DNA of 64,000 bases from Planctomicrobium piriforme (GTDB taxonomy: Bacteria > Planctomycetota > Planctomycetia > Planctomycetales > Planctomycetaceae), in the NCBI GenBank assembly GCA_945860955.1, contig CAMATH010000004.1, forward strand, positions 45,666 to 109,665, read 5' to 3'. Position 1 is the first letter of the stretch; every line of letters begins with the position of its first letter. The notes beneath the pieces are model-generated. The model was not told the DNA's origin. It made no database searches and was given only the letters and a program-made list of their open reading frames with translations. Made by a program: the position numbers and the translations under genes. This document shows, in pieces, positions 38,492-45,790 of the stretch.

Positions 38492-38875
38492 CAACGTCAA
38501 GCCGAACTTCGATGATTGACGGTCGCTGGCTGGCCTGTCACTGAAGTACTGAACAATCGAGAATCTGGACGCGAGAATCGAGCCGATTTCGATCGACGCC
38601 ATCCGGCAATAACTCGCTAATCGGAAAACTCGCATCAGTCGGATTGCTTTTCACAGTTTTCCAAATCGGCAAGTTGCTGGGTGAAGTCTTTGCGGGGCCG
38701 GTATTTTCCCATTATCCGCGCTGAACACATCACGGTACGGTCGATGAAATTCCGGGGGGGGTTCCGGCCACGGTGGTCGAGGAATCGATAGAACCCCCGG
38801 CGAATTGCGCTCTGACGCACTTGCTGGTTGGTCCAAACGGCAGTCGTTTTCTTGAATCCCTGGCTTGGTGGTTCC
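38492..38875. other. Gene-free stretch before the Ala/Pro-rich pair
   Basis: This 384-base gap separates the metalloprotease stop from the first Ala/Pro-rich gene. A minus-strand frame at 38635-38949 shows RRGFYRFLDHRGRN-like residues but overlaps the next gene and has no recognised relative. I see no repeats or promoter consensus. Confidence 0.4.
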
Positions 38876-39574
38876 ATGCTCCTCAATCGTTCCGCTCGGC
38901 TGATTCGGTGGGGGTGCCTCGCGGCGGCTTGCGCCTCGGCCTGTCCCACGCTGACCCTGGCGCGTGATCGACACGTGGCACCTGGATGCGCCTTGCCGCC
39001 TTGGTGCAGTGCGCCGAGCTCGGCCTACGAAACGCCGACGTGCAATCATCCAGAGCCTTATTGCGCTCCGTCGGCCCCGTCCGCGCCGATGGCACCTTCT
39101 GCGCCGTCCGCTCCGATGGCCCCTGCGGCGCCTCAAACTCAGTACATGGTGCAGCGAACGTACATGGCGCCGACTCAGGTGATGGCGCCGATGACGGTGA
39201 TGGTTCCGACCACGGTCTATCAGCAGCGGTCGTACTTCGAACGCGTCGCCGCACCGCAGGCACCGCAGGCGCCGCAGGCCCCCCAAACCTTCGAACCCGT
39301 GCCATTGCCGGCAGCCAACTTCGCCCCACAGGCCCCACAGGCACCTCAAGCATCCGCCGCGCCGTCTTGCTCCGGAAGTAGCCAACTCAACACAGCGCTT
39401 TTGGCATTGGTGCTTCAGAGCCAGCAGAACTCCTTGTCCGCACCAAACTCCGGCGCAGCGCCCGCCGCGCCGCAAGCGAAGAAGAAAACGTCGAAGAAGA
39501 CGTTGCAGCGCATTTCCGATTTGGAGAAGCGCGTTGATCGTCTTGTGAAACTGCTCGAAGACGAGAAGAGCTGA
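38876..39574 (+). CDS. Secreted Ala/Pro/Gln-rich protein with C-terminal coiled coil
   Basis: The 232-residue protein has a signal peptide (RWGCLAAACASACPTLTLA). Low-complexity blocks follow, such as APSAPSAPMAPSAPSAPMAP and QAPQAPQAPQ, with MAPTQVMAPMTVMVPTTV between them. The C terminus is a short amphipathic helix, DLEKRVDRLVKLLEDEKS, after a Lys-rich patch. The same plan appears in the next gene, so they are paralogous. It is probably a cell-envelope protein that trimerises or binds a partner through the helix; the function is unknown. Confidence 0.7.
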   Translation: MLLNRSARLIRWGCLAAACASACPTLTLARDRHVAPGCALPPWCSAPSSAYETPTCNHPEPYCAPSAPSAPMAPSAPSAPMAPAAPQTQYMVQRTYMAPTQVMAPMTVMVPTTVYQQRSYFERVAAPQAPQAPQAPQTFEPVPLPAANFAPQAPQAPQASAAPSCSGSSQLNTALLALVLQSQQNSLSAPNSGAAPAAPQAKKKTSKKTLQRISDLEKRVDRLVKLLEDEKS

Positions 39575-39613
39575 CCCCATTTTTGCCGAGCGCACCCAGG
39601 GAGGGGTGTTGTC

Positions 39614-40285
39614 ATGGTACGCATTCATCGTTTCTGTCTCGTAGCCATCCTATTTGCCGTCGGTTGTCACCACGGCCAGCGCCAATCGTGTTGTGCCCCG
39701 GAGGGATGCGCTGAGCGTTGCGTTTCGGAAGAAGCACCTCGCTCCTGTTCCGGAGCGGCCCCGGCCGCGCCGTCGGCACCGTATGAATACGCAGCCCCGC
39801 AATCCCCAATGTTTGCGCAGGCTCCCGTTTATGCTTCCGCTCCTGCCTACACTGTCATGGCAGCGCCGGCAGCTCCAAGCGCACCGGAATCGGGCGTCGC
39901 ACTAGGGATGGGCGTCCTTCGGCTCCCGATTCCATTCCCCAAACTCATCGCAGTCCCCAAGGCTCCCAGAAATCAGCCGATGCAGGCGATTATGGTGCAG
40001 CAGCAGGCACCGATGATGCAGGCTCCGATGATGCAGGCTCCGATGATGCAGGCTCCGATGATGCAAGCGCCAGTCATGCAGGCACCGGCCGCTCCCCAGA
40101 TTTGCCAGTCTCAGGATGCTGAGCTGTTAGCAAAACTACTTTTGCAGGGGCAACAGCGCTCCGCACCGTCAGCGGGTTCCGCTGCTGCTGCCCCAATTTC
40201 GGACGACGAACAAGAAATCGCCGACCGGACCGAAAAATTGGAAAAACGCGTGAACGCGTTGATCGACAAACTGGAAGCGAAGTGA
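39614..40285 (+). CDS. Ala/Pro/Met/Gln-rich lipoprotein with C-terminal coiled coil
   Basis: The 223-residue protein has a lipoprotein leader, FCLVAILFAVGCHHG, with the lipobox Cys at 18. It has Ala/Pro-rich stretches, five near-perfect QAPMM units, and a C-terminal helix, EKLEKRVNALIDKLEAK, closely matching the end of the previous gene. It starts 39 bases after that gene on the same strand. The DNA repeat unit is 15 bases (CAGGCTCCGATGATG), so copy number could vary. The role is unknown; a membrane-anchored partner of the first protein is inferred. Confidence 0.72.
   Translation: MVRIHRFCLVAILFAVGCHHGQRQSCCAPEGCAERCVSEEAPRSCSGAAPAAPSAPYEYAAPQSPMFAQAPVYASAPAYTVMAAPAAPSAPESGVALGMGVLRLPIPFPKLIAVPKAPRNQPMQAIMVQQQAPMMQAPMMQAPMMQAPMMQAPVMQAPAAPQICQSQDAELLAKLLLQGQQRSAPSAGSAAAAPISDDEQEIADRTEKLEKRVNALIDKLEAK
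40000..40085 (+). repeat. 15-bp coding tandem repeat (QAPMM units)
   Basis: Within the lipoprotein gene, CAGGCTCCGATGATG recurs about five times head to tail with minor variants at both ends, giving repeated Q-A-P-M-M. Such short in-frame repeats can expand or contract by slippage without breaking the frame. Confidence 0.75.
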
Positions 40286-40335
40286 CGCGATACCAACGAA
40301 CGCGTTCCGGAGATACGCTCCCGAAATTGTTTCGA

Positions 40336-40647
40336 ATGTCGACGGTCCGCGACGCCCCATATGCTCGAAAGGCGGAGCTGACCCTGGCGGATCTCAGCCA
40401 GCGGTTTGGCCCGATACCTTCGTGGCGAATTCGAACCACTCTGCCGCCTGGGACAGCGACCGGGGTGGACGTACTGCGGATCTACAATGACGAGTGCCGT
40501 TTGTGCGAATTGGTCGATGGCATTCTGGTGGAAAAAGACGCTGGCTAAGAGGATTCGGTAATCGCCGGCTGACTTCTGACCGGAGGAGAAGTTCTCCCCG
40601 GGTTTCGTGTGAAGGTCCAGACGTTGGGCGCCGGGCTGGACGACTGA
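40336..40647 (+). pseudogene. Uma2-family pseudogene with internal deletion
   Basis: The frame starts with LTLADLSQRFGPIP and LPPGTATGVDVLRIYNDECR, then LCELVDGILVEKDAG and TAA at 40546. This is the N terminus of planctomycete Uma2 (DUF820, restriction-endonuclease-fold) proteins. In the same frame, after a second stop at 40570-40572, LTGGEVLPGFRVKVQTLGAG and LDD follow to TGA at 40645. That is the usual C terminus of the family. The middle, about 130 residues including the catalytic core, is gone. Confidence 0.75.
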
Positions 40648-40977
40648 AGCGGGAAGCGGCACAAAAACAACAGAGCCGTGGCAAACGCCGGGCTGAGGGT
40701 CCGCGAAGAAATCGCTTGTTCAAATTCCAGCTCTGGGTAGAGGCTCTTTCTCGACAGAAATCGGCGGCCGTCGTGGGATCGGGAATGCTCGCAGTGCCCA
40801 GCGCGTAACGATACGGCTTACTTCAAAACCCGCTTGGATTCAGGACTAGGAGCGCCGGGCAGGAGTGATTTCAACAGTCGACATTCGGTGCGAAGTTGCC
40901 AGGAACGGCTCGCATGCGGTATTCGTTTCCAGCAAGGCTCCGTACTTTTCACCGCGACCCAGAGACTGGACTTCACA
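40648..40977. other. Spacer between the Uma2 remnant and the phosphatase-superfamily gene
   Basis: The 330 bases contain no convincing ORF or repeat. Upstream of the ATG at 40978 there is no strong Shine-Dalgarno. The promoter of the next gene presumably lies here. Confidence 0.4.
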
Positions 40978-42108
40978 ATGCTCTCCACACCACCCATCCA
41001 CACCACATCCCGACGAATCGTGTGGTTTCTGTTCCTTGTGGCGGTGTGCGCTGTGTCACATTCGGCGTTCGCCGGGCCTCCGCGGAAAACCGAGAACGTT
41101 GTGCTGGTCACGCTCGACGGTCTGCGCTGGCAGGAGATTTTTGGCGGCTGCGACGAGAGCCTGCTCAATAAGGACGGGGGCGGGGTGAATGATGTCCCCG
41201 CGCTCAAGGCGAAATTCTGGCGCGAGACACCGGAGGAACGCCGCGAGACGCTGATGCCGTTCTTCTGGAAGTCGATCGCCCGCGACGGGCAGGTCTTTGG
41301 TGACGCGACCCGCCAGGCGAGCGCGCGCGTCACGAATGGAATGAACTTCTCATACCCGGGTTACAGCGAAATCCTGTGCGGTTTCGCCGACCCGCGGATC
41401 GATTCCAACGACAAAAAGAACAACCCCAATGTCACGCTGCTGGAATGGCTGAACCAAAAGCCGGCGTACAAAGGGAAAGTTGCCGCCTTCACTTCCTGGG
41501 ATGTTTTCCCTTGGATCATCAACAGCGAGCGAAGTGGGATCCCAGTCAACGCCGGCTGGCAGCCGATCGACCCGGCGGTCGAGTTGGCCCGGTCCAAAGT
41601 TCTCGGCGACGTATCTCAAGACCTCCCGCGGCTCTGGGACAACGTGCGGTATGACACCCTGACCTATCAAGCGACAATCGACCACCTTCAAAAGCATCGC
41701 CCGCGCCTGTTGTATGTGTCGTTGGGAGAAACCGACGATTTCGCCCATATGGGACGGTATGACCAGTACCTGGGGTCGGCGCAAAGCAACGACCGGATCA
41801 TCGAAAAACTCTGGAACCATCTGCAGACTCTGCCGGAGTACGCGGGGAAGACGTCGCTGGTCCTCACGACCGACCACGGCCGGGGTGACGACCGGGTCGC
41901 CTGGAAGAGTCACGGCCGCGATCTGGCAGTGTCGCAATTTCTGTGGATCGCGGTTCTGGGGCCGGATACGCCGGCGCTGGGGATCCGCGAAGGTGTGGAA
42001 ACAACCCAGAGTCAGGTGGCGGCGACCGTGGCGCAGTTACTGGGCGAGGACTACGTGACGGCGGTGCCCAAAGCGGGTGCGCCCCTGCCGGGCGCGGTTG
42101 GCAAGTGA
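40978..42108 (+). CDS. Exported alkaline-phosphatase-superfamily hydrolase
   Basis: The 376-residue protein has a signal peptide (IVWFLFLVAVCAVSHSAFAG). Superfamily metal-site motifs follow: VTLDGLRWQEIFGG (first metal Asp), TNGMNFSYPGYSE (likely nucleophile region), GETDDFAHMGRYDQY (Asp/His) and LTTDHGRGD plus SHGRD (Asp-His and His). This is the order seen in phosphodiesterase, phosphomutase and sulfatase-related enzymes. The substrate is not evident; it has no sulfatase C-x-P-S-R signature. The ATG at 40978 places the signal peptide correctly. Confidence 0.85.
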   Translation: MLSTPPIHTTSRRIVWFLFLVAVCAVSHSAFAGPPRKTENVVLVTLDGLRWQEIFGGCDESLLNKDGGGVNDVPALKAKFWRETPEERRETLMPFFWKSIARDGQVFGDATRQASARVTNGMNFSYPGYSEILCGFADPRIDSNDKKNNPNVTLLEWLNQKPAYKGKVAAFTSWDVFPWIINSERSGIPVNAGWQPIDPAVELARSKVLGDVSQDLPRLWDNVRYDTLTYQATIDHLQKHRPRLLYVSLGETDDFAHMGRYDQYLGSAQSNDRIIEKLWNHLQTLPEYAGKTSLVLTTDHGRGDDRVAWKSHGRDLAVSQFLWIAVLGPDTPALGIREGVETTQSQVAATVAQLLGEDYVTAVPKAGAPLPGAVGK

Positions 42109-42702
42109 CGTTTTCGTTTGGATTGGGAGTATTTCGATTTCAGCCACCTATCTAGAGAGCCGGAATGGCGCGCAACTCCATCCTGTTCATCCCTTTCATC
42201 CTCTTCATCCTGTCCAATTCTTACCGTCGGGCGTACGCACTCTCATAGCCGCACAACCACAATGTCCGTTGACGCTCACACTGCCGACTCCAGTTATACT
42301 CCGCACGGAGTCAAATCAGACGATTTACGTCCCCAGACCCCATCCGGCTTGGGGTCTGGACCGCGCAATGTGGTTTGGGGCTAGCCATCGATCTTTCTCC
42401 CCATCCCCTCAATGCGGATGGGGCCGTCGCCAGCACCAGCCGTCATCAGGCTTGCCAAAGACCCCTTCCGGCTCGGGTGCAATGTCGCGTTTTCGGCCGC
42501 GCTGAGTATAATCGCCGGCAGCGGCACCCATCTATCAATGGAGCGGGGGTTGTTCCCGTTCCCGTCGCCGGACAGATCTGCCGAGTTCGCATGGCGAATC
42601 TGCATCGGAGTGGTTCGCGTCCGCTGGTCACCGTAAGATGCGCAGCACCGGGGTGACAGCGCGTCGTCAGATTCCGGGCCGTTCCCTTCGAGTTGTCGAT
42701 TC
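42109..42702. repeat. Repeat-bearing intergenic stretch
   Basis: This 594-base gap holds the second copy of the CATCCTGTTCATCC tract (42179-42217) and the inverted copy of the GGATGGGGTCTGG element (42329-42350). Further GGATGGGG- and CCCCTTCCGGCTCGGG-like pieces lie up to about 42480. The sequence TTATACT near 42293 could be a -10 box, but no -35 is clear. No coding ORF is supported. Confidence 0.6.
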
Positions 42703-43071
42703 ATGCCCGCATTCACCGATCACTTGTTTGTCTGCTGCAACCAGCGTGCCGAGGGCCACCCACGCGGATCGTGCGATCCGGAAGGGACTGAGGCGCTCCG
42801 GAATGCCTTCAAAGCCGAGCTGAAGAAACGCAAACTCGGACCACTAGTCCGGGCGAATAGCGCCGGCTGCCTCGATCAGTGCGAACTGGGACCAACCGTC
42901 GTGATCTACCCGCAGGGAATCTAGTATGGCGGGGTGCAGTTGAGCGACGTACCGCGCATCATCGAAGAGACCGTCGTTCAGGGAAAAATCCTCGAAGATC
43001 TGCGGATTCCCGATGACCGGTTGAATTGCCTCAAGGCAAATTCCGCTCCACAGTCCCTGGGAGGGGCCTGA
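42703..43071 (+). pseudogene. [2Fe-2S] ferredoxin-like gene interrupted by an in-frame TAG
   Basis: The frame reads FVCCNQRAEGHPRGSC, SAGCLDQCELGPTVVIYPQG and then TAG at 42922-42924. It continues in the same frame as YGGVQLSDVPRIIEETVV and ILEDLRI to TGA at 43069. In thioredoxin-like [2Fe-2S] ferredoxins this spot is normally V-W-Y-G-G-V, so TAG replaces a Trp TGG by one base change. Cysteines for the cluster (C11/C12, C24, C56, C60 region) are present. The intact downstream frame, ending in TGATG over the next gene's start, argues for a recent nonsense mutation or a base error. Confidence 0.8.
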
Positions 43072-44612
43072 TGAGTACGAGATCGAGCGTGCCGCGATGG
43101 ATCCGCATCGCTGCCGGTTTCGCTGTCGTATGGTTGGCCACGCTGGCGCGACCCACCAGCGCCGACGAACCGCTCGCCCCCGTGAAGGAGGAAACTCCGG
43201 AACAACGGCAATCGCGTCACGACCGCGTGGCCCGGCGGCGGGCGGGGTTGATGGTGATCTGCCATCGCGGCGCGTCGGAATTTGCCCATGAAAACACACT
43301 CGAAGCATACCGGGCGACGTTTGAACTCGGGGCCGACGGCAATGAGATTGATATTCGCTCCACAAGCGACGGCGTGCTGGTCTGCTTCCACGACGACATG
43401 CTCGACCGACTCACCGACGGTTGGGGCGATCTGAGTGACGTGTCCTGGAGTGAACTGCGCCAGTTGAACCTGACCCATCCCGGCCCGTTCGGAAATCAGA
43501 CCCGCATTCCAACATTGCAAGAGGTTTTGGAACTCCACCGCGAGTACGCGGGACTGCTGCACCTGGATATCAAACGTCCCGGGATGGATCGGAAGATTGC
43601 CGACCTGCTCGATCGGCTCGATATGTGGGATCACGTTCCTTTTTGCAACGGCGACAATGGAGGTGTGATTCTGCGTGACAAACGGTATCGCCCCGGGCGG
43701 TATCGGGGTGGCTTGTACCAGGATCGGTCGGAGGTGTTTCCCGAGGCGATCGCCGCCGTCCTGGAAAAACCGGGCGATGGCGTCATCGTCGACGACCCGC
43801 GCGGCGTCGTTTTGCAACTGGGACGTTCCATCGGCAAACCGTCGTGGGAACCTGTCGCGCCGCGTGCAGCGAATCCACGCTCAAGTGAAGTCGCGTCACC
43901 CCTGAAGCCGACAGAAATCCCGCCGCTGATCGGCACCCTGCGGGATGCCAGTGACTGGAAGCAGGTCGGGCAGACAGTTGACGAACAGCGGGCGTTGGCA
44001 ACACGAATCCGTGCGCGGGCCCAGGCGGCACGTGCTTTGGCCCATGCGACCGCGCTCTCCTCCGACGACCGGACACTGCTCGCCGAACGGGTTCGCAATC
44101 GCTCGTTGCACCAGGACTGGATGTGGCACGGTCTCGATGGAGCGTTCGCGTTTCAGACGCTGGTGGCGGTCCCGGGAGGTTCAATCGACCAGGAAGTCGA
44201 ATTGGCCCGGTTTGTACTGTGGCGCGACGATCCCGCTTTGGAACCGGTCGTGAACCCGGAATTCAAGAACCCCCGCGCCTGGACCGACTTTCGCGTCAAG
44301 ATGGTGATCTTGCCGACGCTGGCGCGGTTACGCGACCAACCTGCGGCGGCCAACCTCTGCCGCGAGTATCTTCAACTGTCTGACGCCGACGCGCGTCCGC
44401 TGGGACCAGACCAGTTCCGCGAAGCCGCCGTGGCATTACTGCAAATCCGTCCCACCACCGAGACTGCGTTGGAACTGCTGCGACACCGCCTGCAAGTCGT
44501 TCGCGGCGAGACCATTCTGCGCTGTCTTCAACATTCCGACGAGAGCTGGGCGACCGCCGCGCTGGAACAAGCCGCGCCCCACGCGCTGCGCTACATCGTG
44601 ACCGGCAAGTGA
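43071..44612 (+). CDS. Glycerophosphodiester phosphodiesterase with C-terminal extension
   Basis: The 513-residue protein has a signal-like N terminus (WIRIAAGFAVVWLATLARP). A GDPD domain follows with VICHRGASEFAHENTLEAY, GNEIDIRST and VCFHDDMLDRLTDG as the catalytic His, Glu and Asp sites. From about residue 280 an Ala-rich helical region without a recognised domain follows. It starts inside the stop codon of the ferredoxin frame (TGATG), so its translation was probably coupled to that gene. The premature TAG there may lower its expression. Confidence 0.85.
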   Translation: MSTRSSVPRWIRIAAGFAVVWLATLARPTSADEPLAPVKEETPEQRQSRHDRVARRRAGLMVICHRGASEFAHENTLEAYRATFELGADGNEIDIRSTSDGVLVCFHDDMLDRLTDGWGDLSDVSWSELRQLNLTHPGPFGNQTRIPTLQEVLELHREYAGLLHLDIKRPGMDRKIADLLDRLDMWDHVPFCNGDNGGVILRDKRYRPGRYRGGLYQDRSEVFPEAIAAVLEKPGDGVIVDDPRGVVLQLGRSIGKPSWEPVAPRAANPRSSEVASPLKPTEIPPLIGTLRDASDWKQVGQTVDEQRALATRIRARAQAARALAHATALSSDDRTLLAERVRNRSLHQDWMWHGLDGAFAFQTLVAVPGGSIDQEVELARFVLWRDDPALEPVVNPEFKNPRAWTDFRVKMVILPTLARLRDQPAAANLCREYLQLSDADARPLGPDQFREAAVALLQIRPTTETALELLRHRLQVVRGETILRCLQHSDESWATAALEQAAPHALRYIVTGK

Positions 44613-44665
44613 CGATCTGACGCGTCCTGTGAGGTCGCGTCCTGCGAGGAATTCTGGAGAGTCCT

Positions 44666-45790
44666 GTGTCGAAACGCTTCTGGCTGCTTCCCGTAGTGGC
44701 GGCTGCCCTGCTTGCGGCGTTGGTCTACAGCCAGCGGCGGAGCGTCCCTCTCAAGGTCTCGGGCTTCGTCGAGGCGGACGAGATTCGCGTCGGTTCGCGT
44801 GTCGGCGGGCGCGTCGAGCGGGTGCTGGTTGAAGAGGGAGATTCCGTCGTCGTCGGGCAGGCGCTTGTGGTCCTGGAACCGTTTCAACTCGAAGAACTTC
44901 TGGCACAAGCGCAGGGGCAACTCGCGCAGGCTGAGGCGGATGCTACCCGATTGGAAGCGGGGTTTCGCCCCGAGGAGATCGCCCAGGCGGAAGCCCGTGT
45001 GGCTCAGTTGACCGCCGCCCGCGACAAACTCGCCGACGGTGCCGAGGAAATCGCGGCGGCACAGGCGTCGCAACAACTTGCTCAGGCGGAACTCGACCTC
45101 GCCAAGCAGAAGTATGAACGGACCGAACGGTTTTTCGGCCAGAAGTCCGCATCGCAACAGGATTTGGACATGGCCACGACCGAGGTCCGCGTCGCTCGCG
45201 CGACTGTCCAGGTCCGAACCGAGCAACTCGGCCGACTGGAACGACTCCGTCCAAAAGACCTCGCCGAGGCCGAGGCACGCCGCGAGGAGGCCGCTCAGGA
45301 GTCAACATTGCGCCGGCTGGGATATCGCCAGGAAGACCGTACGCGGGCGGCGGCGGCGGTAGCAACCGCCCGGGCGTCGGTCGAGGCGATTCGCAAACAG
45401 ATCGCGGAACTCACGATCCACGCGCCGGCGGATGGCGTCGTCGAGTCGATCGATTTGCGACCGGGGGATCTGGTGGGCTCAGGCACTCCCGCCGCCTCGA
45501 TCGTCGAATCGGGCCGACTTTGGATTCGCGCCTACGTCCCTGAAAATCGTCTGTCGCTGGAACCCGGTCACCCCGTACGTGTCACAGTCGACAGTCTGCC
45601 CGGCCAGTCCCTTCGAGGCAAAGTCACATTCGTCGCCCGTCAGGCCGAATTCACGCCGGGCAATGTGCAAACGCCAGAGGAGCGATCCAAACAGGTCTTT
45701 CGCATCAAGGTGACATTCGAAAATCCACCCGCTCATCTGCGTCCTGGCATGTCGGGGGATGTCTGGCTGGACACCGAGGAGGGACGATGA
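44666..45790 (+). CDS. HlyD-family periplasmic adaptor of an ABC exporter
   Basis: The 374-residue protein starts with GTG and one membrane anchor (FWLLPVVAAALLAALVYS). A biotinyl/lipoyl-like barrel half (VGSRVGGRVERVLVEEGDSV) leads into a long coiled-coil hairpin rich in Ala/Glu/Gln, then the second barrel half (LTIHAPADGVVESIDLRPGD). A beta-barrel part contains LWIRAYVPENRLSLEPG. This is the layout of membrane-fusion proteins such as YbhG. It overlaps the ABC gene by four bases (ATGA), so the two form one exporter unit. The substrate is unknown. Confidence 0.92.
   Translation: MSKRFWLLPVVAAALLAALVYSQRRSVPLKVSGFVEADEIRVGSRVGGRVERVLVEEGDSVVVGQALVVLEPFQLEELLAQAQGQLAQAEADATRLEAGFRPEEIAQAEARVAQLTAARDKLADGAEEIAAAQASQQLAQAELDLAKQKYERTERFFGQKSASQQDLDMATTEVRVARATVQVRTEQLGRLERLRPKDLAEAEARREEAAQESTLRRLGYRQEDRTRAAAAVATARASVEAIRKQIAELTIHAPADGVVESIDLRPGDLVGSGTPAASIVESGRLWIRAYVPENRLSLEPGHPVRVTVDSLPGQSLRGKVTFVARQAEFTPGNVQTPEERSKQVFRIKVTFENPPAHLRPGMSGDVWLDTEEGR

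Noticed and set aside
38635..38949. 104-codon minus-strand ORF with a basic sequence
   Set aside because: Overlaps the better supported Ala/Pro-rich gene and has no leader or known relative that I can recall.
42922..42924. TAG read as a programmed amino acid such as pyrrolysine
   Set aside because: No pyrrolysine genes are visible, the position is a plain Trp in relatives, and one base change from TGG explains it.
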